Source of the DNA: Bacteroidales bacterium
GTDB lineage: Bacteria; Bacteroidota; Bacteroidia; Bacteroidales; DTU049
Assembly: GCA_018432645.1 (NCBI GenBank)
Contig: JAHDSP010000015.1
Coordinates: forward strand, 1-7,125
Direction of reading: 5' to 3'
Length of the DNA stretch: 7,125 nt
The notes under the pieces were generated by a model. That model saw nothing but the letters and a program-made list of their open reading frames with translations. It had not been told where the DNA came from and made no database searches. Both the position numbers and the translations under genes were made by a program. This document shows, in pieces, positions 1 to 5,136 of the stretch. Position 1 is the first letter of the stretch. Each line of letters begins with the position of its first letter.

Positions 1-239
1 ATGAAATGTTTGAGGCTCTTACTTTGATACAAACTAAAAAATCGCTTCGTTTTCCGATAGTTTTAATAGATAAATCATATTATAGTGGTTTAATTGAATG
101 GATTAATAATACTTTACTAGCTAATGGTTATATTAGTGATGCTGATGTTAAACTTTTCACTCTTGTAGATACACCAGAAGAGGCAGTAGACGTTATTGAA
201 GATTTCTATAAAAAATATGATCTAAAACCTAATTTCTGA
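1..239 (+). CDS. LOG/YvdD-family Rossmann-fold protein, C-terminal part (5' truncated by window edge)
   Basis: This is the 3' end of a gene entering from the left. The reading frame is open from base 1, and the first full codons read E-M-F-E-A-L-T-L-I-Q-T-K-K. That matches the segment following the PGGxGTxxE motif in LOG-family proteins (TIGR00730 type, often mislabelled lysine decarboxylase), and bases 1-2 fit the end of a GAT codon for the usual acidic residue. The rest also fits the family C terminus: P-I-V-L then a Tyr-rich segment, W-I with a helix, an aspartate-containing loop (ISDADVKLF) and a final D-T-P-E-E-A helix. The Met at base 6 lies inside this conserved core, so it is unlikely to be the true start. 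Plant and some bacterial LOG proteins are cytokinin-nucleotide phosphoribohydrolases; the role in this organism cannot be told. The phosphate-binding PGGxGT loop lies outside the window. It sits 16 bp upstream of the glycosylase gene and may be cotranscribed with it. Confidence 0.85.
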   Translation, partial: EMFEALTLIQTKKSLRFPIVLIDKSYYSGLIEWINNTLLANGYISDADVKLFTLVDTPEEAVDVIEDFYKKYDLKPNF

Positions 240-255
240 TTTTTTTATTGAATTT

Positions 256-852
256 ATGCCTCTTCCTTTAGATTTTTATACTCAATCTAATGTTATAAAT
301 ATTGCTAAATCATTAATAGGTAAAGTTTTAATAACTAAAAAAGATGGTATCTTGACCTCAGGTATTATAATAGAAACTGAAGCATATAATGGCATTAATG
401 ATAGAGCTTCACATGCCTTTGGTGGCAAAATAACTGCTAGAAATGAAGCTATGTACATGAATGGTGGTATAGCATATGTATATTTATGCTATGGTATACA
501 TCATTTATTTAATGTAGTTACAAATGTAGAGGGCATACCAGATGCTGTTTTGATAAGAGCCATTTATCCACTCGATGGGTTAGAAATTATGCAGCAACGT
601 GCTAACAAAAAGAAAATGAATGCTGATGGTATCGGTCCAGGAAAATTATCAGCTATGTTGTCGATCACTACTGCTGACAATAAAAAAAGTTTAATAACAT
701 CAGATATCATCATTGATGATTATGGTATAAAAATTCCTGATAATGAAATTATAATAACTACTCGAATTGGAGTAAAATATGCTGGCAATGATGCTCTATT
801 ACCTTATAGATTTTGGATAGATAAAGAGAAAATAAAAAATTATATAAAATAA
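256..852 (+). CDS. mpg: 3-methyladenine DNA glycosylase, AAG/MPG family
   Basis: A 198-residue cytosolic base-excision repair enzyme that removes alkylated or deaminated purines such as 3-methyladenine and hypoxanthine, leaving an abasic site. The sequence begins L-P-L-D-F-Y and has the family core I-I-E-T-E-A-Y at residues 38-44. E42 aligns with the catalytic Glu125 of human AAG, Y44 with Tyr127 and H53 (RASHAFGG) with His136. Other family blocks follow: TARNEAMYM (60-68), the aromatic run YVYLCYG, LIRAIYPLDGLE (near 98-109), the GPGKL loop, and the C-terminal TRIGVKYAG with a final YRFWI strand. The length is typical for bacterial members. The start at 256 agrees with the usual N terminus; no Shine-Dalgarno sequence precedes it, only an AT-rich stretch. 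All catalytic residues are present, so it should be active. It stands 16 bp after the LOG-family gene and is separated by 401 bp from the hydrogenase-like operon. Confidence 0.95.
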   Translation: MPLPLDFYTQSNVINIAKSLIGKVLITKKDGILTSGIIIETEAYNGINDRASHAFGGKITARNEAMYMNGGIAYVYLCYGIHHLFNVVTNVEGIPDAVLIRAIYPLDGLEIMQQRANKKKMNADGIGPGKLSAMLSITTADNKKSLITSDIIIDDYGIKIPDNEIIITTRIGVKYAGNDALLPYRFWIDKEKIKNYIK

Positions 853-872
853 TTCGTTTTTTTGAATTATTT
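847..872 (+). terminator. AU-rich hairpin over the mpg stop codon, possible weak terminator
   Basis: A perfect 9-bp inverted repeat (AAATAATTC at 847-855, GAATTATTT at 864-872) encloses an 8-nt loop, GTTTTTTT. It includes the mpg stop codon. The stem has a single G-C pair, and the T-run is in the loop rather than after the stem, so it is not a classical intrinsic terminator. It may protect the 3' end of the transcript or work as a weak terminator. Confidence 0.3.
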
Positions 873-888
873 GTTTGATTAATAACAA
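869..888 (+). repeat. Direct repeat, copy 1 (partner 1055-1073; partial copy 958-971)
   Basis: The 12-mer GATTAATAACAA is identical at 877-888 and 1062-1073. Each copy is preceded by ATTTGT; copy 1 differs from the downstream copy by one inserted base and one mismatch. A shorter third copy, ATTTGTGAATTAAT, lies at 958-971. Copies are about 90-100 bp apart. Copy 1 overlaps the right arm of the hairpin behind mpg. Confidence 0.6.
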
Positions 889-906
889 TTCACAATGCCT
901 ATAATT

Positions 907-915
907 TTATCCACA
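907..915 (+). promoter_or_regulatory. Perfect DnaA-box consensus TTATCCACA (significance uncertain)
   Basis: The 9-mer TTATCCACA equals the classic DnaA-box consensus. A one-mismatch site (TGTGGATTA, the reverse complement of TAATCCACA) lies on the opposite strand at 1058-1066. Both are part of the ATCCACA repeat family, so the match may be a by-product of the repeat and not a DnaA-binding site. Confidence 0.25.
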
Positions 916-938
916 GATTTACACAAATTAACACTGAT
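909..938 (+). repeat. Array of three 10-bp units, left arm of a large imperfect inverted repeat
   Basis: Three consecutive 10-mers with a shared ACAnAT-like core: ATCCACAGAT, then TTACACAAAT, then TAACACTGAT. The reverse complement of 1035-1064 matches this array at 23 of 30 positions by manual alignment, best in the outermost unit (9 of 10). The period of about one DNA helical turn is notable. Confidence 0.65.
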
Positions 939-979
939 GATTTAGTTTTTTGATTACATTTGTGAATTAATTTATTACT

Positions 980-1027
980 AAATTCCTCAACTTATAAACT
1001 ACTAAACTTATCAACTTATCAACCTCA
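980..1027 (+). repeat. 8-bp-period tandem array, consensus close to CAACTTAT
   Basis: Six consecutive 8-base units can be read: AAATTCCT, CAACTTAT, AAACTACT, AAACTTAT, CAACTTAT and CAACCTCA. The four central units (988-1019) are close matches to (C/A)AACTTAT and the outer units are degenerate. The array lies between the two inverted 10-bp arrays. Confidence 0.65.
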
Positions 1028-1034
1028 ATTTTTT

Positions 1035-1064
1035 ATTTGTGCTCATTTGTGTTCATTTGTGGAT
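1035..1064 (-). repeat. Array of three 10-bp units, right arm of the inverted repeat
   Basis: On the plus strand the units are ATTTGTGCTC, ATTTGTGTTC and ATTTGTGGAT. In reverse complement this reads ATCCACAAAT, GAACACAAAT, GAGCACAAAT, mirroring the array at 909-938. The spacer between arms is 96 bp, so a cruciform or RNA hairpin would have a large loop containing the 8-bp array. Confidence 0.65.
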
Positions 1065-1073
1065 TAATAACAA
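1055..1073 (+). repeat. Direct repeat, copy 2 (partner 869-888)
   Basis: ATTTGTGGATTAATAACAA, of which the last 12 bases are identical to 877-888. It overlaps the innermost unit of the right-hand 10-bp array, linking the two repeat families. Confidence 0.6.
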
Positions 1074-1197
1074 CAATTGGACAATTATAACCCTTAATAA
1101 TCTACCCACAATAAACGTTATAGAACCTTTTCTTTTTTTTTGCATAAAAAGTGTATTAATTCTTTTTTAACGAATAATTAATTTTGTATAAAATAAA

Positions 1198-1229
1198 TTT
1201 TATTATTTAAAAAATATTTGTTAATTTTG
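1198..1229 (+). promoter_or_regulatory. Putative Bacteroidota-type promoter for the hydrogenase-like operon
   Basis: TAATTTTG at 1222-1229 fits the TAnnTTTG -7 element of the primary sigma factor of Bacteroidota. A TTTT stretch at 1198-1201 lies 20 bp upstream, roughly where the TTTG-type -33 element belongs. The start codon is 24 bp downstream, giving a short leader. The same octamer occurs at 1179-1186, but without a recognisable -33 element. The surrounding DNA is AT-rich, so chance matches are likely. No Shine-Dalgarno sequence precedes the ATG at 1254. Confidence 0.4.
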
Positions 1230-1253
1230 TAACAATGTTATTTAATAAACACG

Positions 1254-1694
1254 ATGAGAATCATTTTGCCTTTTACCATTAATGAGTTATTTCAGGAAAT
1301 CTGGCACTCATATCCTAAATCTCTAATAGACTTTTGTGCAAAGCTAATGCTAGAACCTTATGCATTGAGTAAATCACATATAGATGAATTAGAGATTTAT
1401 TTTAAACAATCAGCTTCCGAGATTTATTCTTTCATTGTTACTTGTTTTCCAGATTTATTAATTTCAGATATTAATTATGATGTGGTTATGTGCCAAGGGT
1501 GGAATTGCTATTTGAAATTTGGTAAAGACTTTTTAAATGAAGTTTATTATCAATTTAGAGATAGTAATGAAAAACCAATAATTAAATTTCATAAATGTGA
1601 TGGTAAATGTTTTACTGATCAAATAAAAATTAATAATAATTCAGCTTATTCTAAAGTATTGAACAATATTAAAGAAAAAATTATAAAACAATGA
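1254..1694 (+). CDS. NuoE/HydC-like thioredoxin-fold [2Fe-2S] subunit of a hydrogenase-type complex
   Basis: A 146-residue soluble protein resembling the gamma subunit (HydC, NuoE-like) of trimeric [FeFe] hydrogenases, which passes electrons between the flavin subunit and other clusters. An N-terminal helical region (1-60) leads into S-E-I-Y-S-F-I-V-T (55-63), matching the SxVYGVVTFY segment of NuoE. The thioredoxin-like domain then holds four cluster ligands, C80-x4-C85 and C115-x3-C119. The pattern is right, but the gap between the pairs (30 residues) is shorter than in E. coli NuoE (36, from memory), and the usual Gly and Ala-Pro residues after the last Cys are replaced (CDGKCFTDQ). It is therefore a divergent member that should still bind a [2Fe-2S] cluster. 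It is the first gene of the operon; its stop overlaps the next start as ATGA. No transmembrane segment is apparent. Confidence 0.8.
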   Translation: MRIILPFTINELFQEIWHSYPKSLIDFCAKLMLEPYALSKSHIDELEIYFKQSASEIYSFIVTCFPDLLISDINYDVVMCQGWNCYLKFGKDFLNEVYYQFRDSNEKPIIKFHKCDGKCFTDQIKINNNSAYSKVLNNIKEKIIKQ

Positions 1695-3562
1695 GTGCTA
1701 TACAACTGCAAATAGGCTATAATATTACTTCTTTGGAATTACAATATAAGTGGGAAGGGCAATTTTTATCTTTATTTTCCAAGCATGAACATTTTATCCT
1801 AAAAGATAAAGATACTGATATTCAAGCAAATGATAATGATATTATAATAGAAAGATTTCCTAATACGGGAATAAAAGGTTTCTTGTATGCAGAACCTATA
1901 GTGTGGATAAAACATCCATTAAAGCGTACCTTGTATTTCAAAAATGTAGAACCTAATCAGCTGCCGTGGATAATAGAATGTATTGTAAACTTAGATATTA
2001 GCAGTTTGACACCTTGGTTGCAACTCAATGATACTGGTGAAAGTTGGTCTCAGATACCGTTTATTTCTCAAATGCCATGGTATGATAAATTAGTACCATT
2101 TTTAACTGATCCATTTGCTACTATTGATCTGCAGCAAGATCATACAGTCATTAATAACAGTAATATAGAATTTATCACTTCTATTTTTAGCAAAAAGAGT
2201 AGTGCAGAAGTGAAAAATTTAATTTTTAATAGTAATTTAATAGGTAGAGGTTCTGGCACATTACCTATAGAGGTTAAATGGAGAGCTATAGATGAGCAGC
2301 TAGCTAATAAAAAATATTTAATTGTAAATGCTAATGAATTTGGTCCAAGCAGTTTGAGTAATTATTTTTTACTACGTTATTTTCCTAGTTTGATTTTAGA
2401 AGGTGTGATATCTACTTGCTATGCTCTGCATATTACTAATGCTATCATAGCTATTCATCAGGAATATCTCGATATTTATGAGGCTTTCGAAAAATTAATT
2501 TCTTATGCCAAAAGTCTTGGTCTTTTAGGTGATGACATTATGAATAGTGGTAATTCTTTGTCAATAGATGTGATGCTAACACCAGGAATGTTGATAACAG
2601 GAGAAGAAACAGCTCTCATTCACCTTTTAGAGTCACAAATGCCTTTCCCTACAAATAAACCACCATATCCTACCTCTAAAGGCATTTGGGGTTATCCTAC
2701 TCTAGTACATAATGTAGAAACTATTGCAAATATTGCTAAAATTATTCATAATAATATATCTTTAGAAAGTTTAGCTCCCATCTCTAAACAAGGTACTAAA
2801 ATAGTTACTCTTTGTGGAGAAATAGAAAATTATGGCATTTATGAAATATCAATGGATACTAGCATAGAAGATGTTATTTTTAAAATAGGTGGTGGGCTAA
2901 AAAATCAAATTGCTATTAAAGGGTTTCATATTGGTGGAATCACAGGTAGATTTTTTGGTCTAGATAATTTACAAAAATCTCTTTATGATATTGAAAAAGA
3001 AACTAATTATTTGGGAACTTCTACTATTTTTGCTTTCTCAGATAATCAATGTGTTGTACAGTTGCTACAGCATATTGCTGAGATATTAACTGAGCAAAGC
3101 TGTGGTAAATGTATTCCTTGTTTATACGGATCTAGGGTGTGGTCTGAGCTTGTTAATTATTTATCTCAAGCTAATAATCCTCTAATTCCCCATTTCGCTT
3201 TATATAGATTAAAAACTATTTTGTCCTTTAATAAATTGGATAAAACTGTAACCGAATCTTCATTGTGCGCATTGGGCAAAAGTCTTTCTCAGCCTTTTAT
3301 TTCTGCTTATACTGCTTTCAGAGAAGAGATAGAAGAACATATTTTTGACAAATATTGTAGATCTTTTAAATGTGTAGGGTTGAGATCATATGTGATAAAT
3401 GAGGATTTATGCACTGGTTGTGGACTTTGTTTAGTCGAATGTCCCGTAAATGCTATTATCGAAAAAAGAATAAATTTATTTGTGATTTTAGATGGTAAAT
3501 GTGTGGGATGTGGACTTTGTGAAAATATTTGTAAATTCTCAGCTATAAATTTAAAAAAATGA
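1691..3562 (+). CDS. NuoF/HydB-like subunit with C-terminal 2x[4Fe-4S] ferredoxin, degenerate flavin and NADH loops
   Basis: A 623-residue homologue of the beta subunit (HydB) of NAD-linked or bifurcating [FeFe] hydrogenases, normally the FMN- and NAD(H)-binding part. Domains in order: a thioredoxin-like N terminus (about 50-105) recognisable by A-E-P-I-V-W and the LYFKNVEP turn but lacking the usual [2Fe-2S] cysteines; a NuoF core (about 175-440); an N3-type [4Fe-4S] site, C471-C474-C477 plus C526; the linking pair C556/C561; and a two-cluster ferredoxin (C574, C577, C580, C584 and C604, C607, C610, C614). The core has unusual substitutions. The FMN loop is GRGSGTLP (185-192) for GRGGAGFP, the NADEGDPG block is NANEFGPS (213-220), and GAGAYICGEETAL is TPGMLITGEETAL (297-309, keeping GEET). 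Flavin or NADH use is therefore doubtful, while the Fe-S relay is intact. It overlaps both neighbours by 4 bp (ATGA), which suggests translational coupling and complex formation. A complex I NuoF is less likely because of the ferredoxin tail and the absence of membrane subunits. Confidence 0.85.
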   Translation: MSAIQLQIGYNITSLELQYKWEGQFLSLFSKHEHFILKDKDTDIQANDNDIIIERFPNTGIKGFLYAEPIVWIKHPLKRTLYFKNVEPNQLPWIIECIVNLDISSLTPWLQLNDTGESWSQIPFISQMPWYDKLVPFLTDPFATIDLQQDHTVINNSNIEFITSIFSKKSSAEVKNLIFNSNLIGRGSGTLPIEVKWRAIDEQLANKKYLIVNANEFGPSSLSNYFLLRYFPSLILEGVISTCYALHITNAIIAIHQEYLDIYEAFEKLISYAKSLGLLGDDIMNSGNSLSIDVMLTPGMLITGEETALIHLLESQMPFPTNKPPYPTSKGIWGYPTLVHNVETIANIAKIIHNNISLESLAPISKQGTKIVTLCGEIENYGIYEISMDTSIEDVIFKIGGGLKNQIAIKGFHIGGITGRFFGLDNLQKSLYDIEKETNYLGTSTIFAFSDNQCVVQLLQHIAEILTEQSCGKCIPCLYGSRVWSELVNYLSQANNPLIPHFALYRLKTILSFNKLDKTVTESSLCALGKSLSQPFISAYTAFREEIEEHIFDKYCRSFKCVGLRSYVINEDLCTGCGLCLVECPVNAIIEKRINLFVILDGKCVGCGLCENICKFSAINLKK

Positions 3563-5136
3563 AAATTAATATTGTTGTTAATGACCAAGAATATAAAATA
3601 GAATCTGGCACTAATTTATTAAATGCTTTATTATCATTAGGATATGATATCCCGCATCTTTGCTATTTAGAGAATGTTTCTCCTAACTATGCTTGTAGAC
3701 TTTGTGTGGTAGAGATAGAGGGTTTTAATAAACCTATACAGGCTTGCACTATTAATGTCAATAATCCTTTAAAAATTTATACTCATTCTCCCAAATTGAT
3801 TGACATTCGTAGAAATGTGCTAGAATTGATCTTGTCACAGCATTCTTTAGAGTGCAACACTTGTCAAAAATCTATAAAATGTGATTTGCTAAATTATGCT
3901 TTGCAATATGGAGTTAATGAAATTATATGGCGATATATACCTACTAATACAAAAGAAAAAGATGTCTCTAGCCCAGTAATAGCTAAAAATATAAATAAAT
4001 GCATCTCCTGTGGCATTTGTGTGAAAATATGTAATGAAATGATGCATTGCAATATTTTTAATCATGCATTTATTGGTACTAAAAAAACTATTATTTCTAC
4101 TATGGGTAAACCGATTAATTTATCAAATTGCTTTCATTGTGGGCAATGTTCTTATCATTGTCCCACAAGTGCTTTATATGAAAAATCCTATCTCGATGTA
4201 GTTAATATTCTACCCAAAGAGACTACATTAATTTTTGATCCAGCAGCTGCATATAGTTTAATGTCTCAAATTAATTCTAATTTTACTAAAACTCCAGTTT
4301 TATCATTTATAAATTTATGTCAATTTTTAGGATTTAAAAATTTAATTAATTTGGGAGAATTTATCGATGCTAAACTATATATGGATTATTTAACAGTAAA
4401 AAACCTAAAAACTCCAGTTATTTCTAATTTATGCCCAGCTAGTTTAGAATATATAAAACAAAAATTTCCAGAGCTTTCTGAGTATATTAGCAAGACGTCT
4501 GCACCACTAGATGCGGCGATCAAATTAGCTGGTAGTGATAATCCTATACTAATATTGTCTAATTGCTCTGCTTATAAAAATGAAATTTTTCAGAATTATA
4601 GTAGTTTAACTTATAACATTACTGTTGCTAATGTTAGAGATTTTTTAACGTATTTACTTCGTAATGGATATACTCTAGAGCAGTTAAATGATTTAATGCC
4701 AAAGATTAAATCAAAAAATAATTATTCATATTCTATAGGTGGACTCTATGCAGATATTTCTATGTATAATTTATTAAAAATCATAGCTAATGAATCTAAA
4801 ATGCAATTAGAGAATGGATCAAAAATAAATTTCTTTTTAACAGGACAAAAAGATAATAAAAATATTGATTTTTTAATTAATAAAGATAAATATTCTTTAG
4901 TGAGTTTGAGCACTATAGAAGAAATAAATAAATTTTTCAAAAATGAATTTTCTAGCAATAGTCTTTCATTAATAGAGTGTTGGGCCTGTAATGATGGTTG
5001 TATAAATGGTGGAGGGAGACTTTTTGAGTCTAAATATAAAATGAAAAAAATTTTTTCTTCAAAAAATCCTTTAATTTCACAAATATATAATATTAATAAA
5101 GATTTAATAAAAGAGGAAGCACTATGGAAGCTATGA
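3559..5136 (+). CDS. HydA-like [FeFe]-hydrogenase catalytic-subunit homologue with degenerate active-site loops
   Basis: A 525-residue protein built like the alpha subunit (HydA) of trimeric [FeFe] hydrogenases. The N terminus is a plant-type [2Fe-2S] domain (C35, C46, C49, C63), followed by a His-Cys [4Fe-4S] motif (H95, C99, C102, C108) and two [4Fe-4S] ferredoxin motifs (C148, C151, C154, C158; C191, C194, C197, C201). The H-domain spans about 220-515. The four ligands of the H-cluster [4Fe-4S] are in place: C292 (SNLCP), C336 (SNCSAYK), and C477/C481 (CWACNDGCINGGG), with spacings close to those of Clostridium pasteurianum CpI. Residues around the di-iron site are changed (CpI numbering): proton-transfer Cys299 is L291, Met353-Pro354 is Ser-Asn, Lys358 is Y339 and Met497 is W475; the usual GGVMEAA block is also unrecognisable (GGLYADIS). 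Normal hydrogen turnover is thus unlikely. It may carry only the cubane, a modified site, or act in electron transfer. The C terminus keeps a trace of the S-x-x-N-P motif. It overlaps the kinase gene. Confidence 0.85.
   Translation: MKINIVVNDQEYKIESGTNLLNALLSLGYDIPHLCYLENVSPNYACRLCVVEIEGFNKPIQACTINVNNPLKIYTHSPKLIDIRRNVLELILSQHSLECNTCQKSIKCDLLNYALQYGVNEIIWRYIPTNTKEKDVSSPVIAKNINKCISCGICVKICNEMMHCNIFNHAFIGTKKTIISTMGKPINLSNCFHCGQCSYHCPTSALYEKSYLDVVNILPKETTLIFDPAAAYSLMSQINSNFTKTPVLSFINLCQFLGFKNLINLGEFIDAKLYMDYLTVKNLKTPVISNLCPASLEYIKQKFPELSEYISKTSAPLDAAIKLAGSDNPILILSNCSAYKNEIFQNYSSLTYNITVANVRDFLTYLLRNGYTLEQLNDLMPKIKSKNNYSYSIGGLYADISMYNLLKIIANESKMQLENGSKINFFLTGQKDNKNIDFLINKDKYSLVSLSTIEEINKFFKNEFSSNSLSLIECWACNDGCINGGGRLFESKYKMKKIFSSKNPLISQIYNINKDLIKEEALWKL

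Larger units (their letters stand above)
853..1253. other. 401-bp gene-free region rich in short repeats
   Basis: No credible coding sequence or RNA gene is visible here. The stretch is very AT-rich and holds, in order: the right arm of a hairpin (864-872); a first copy of the ATTTGTGGATTAAT-like motif (869-883); a 30-bp array of 10-bp units (909-938); a second motif copy (958-971); an 8-bp-period tandem array (980-1027); an inverted array of 10-bp units (1035-1064) ending in the third motif copy (1055-1068); a T-tract (1128-1141) without a clear preceding stem; and two TAnnTTTG promoter-like elements near the start of the next gene. It separates two housekeeping genes from the hydrogenase-like operon and probably carries that operon's promoter. 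Confidence 0.8.

Noticed and set aside
6..239. Complete 77-residue small protein starting at base 6
   Set aside because: The frame is open to the window edge and the translated codons before the Met continue the LOG-family motif, so it is the end of a longer gene.
909..1064. CRISPR array
   Set aside because: Units are 8-10 bp, contiguous and degenerate; there are no 20-40 bp repeats with unique spacers and no cas genes.
1108..1142. Intrinsic terminator before the T-tract at 1128-1141
   Set aside because: Only a 4-bp ATAA/TTAT stem at 1111-1121 precedes the T-run, too weak and too far away to call.
3307..3588. Reverse-strand open frame of 93 codons opposite the end of the NuoF-like gene
   Set aside because: It lies entirely antisense to the conserved ferredoxin cysteine motifs and the next start, and its translation matches no recognisable family.
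1254..5136. Respiratory complex I (NuoEFG) module
   Set aside because: The NuoF-like protein has a two-cluster ferredoxin tail, the third subunit ends in an H-cluster domain rather than a molybdopterin-like NuoG domain, and no membrane subunit is present.
1691..5136. Pseudogenes, because many catalytic residues are changed
   Set aside because: The reading frames are intact, lengths are normal, overlaps are precise and all Fe-S ligand cysteines are kept, which points to a maintained function.
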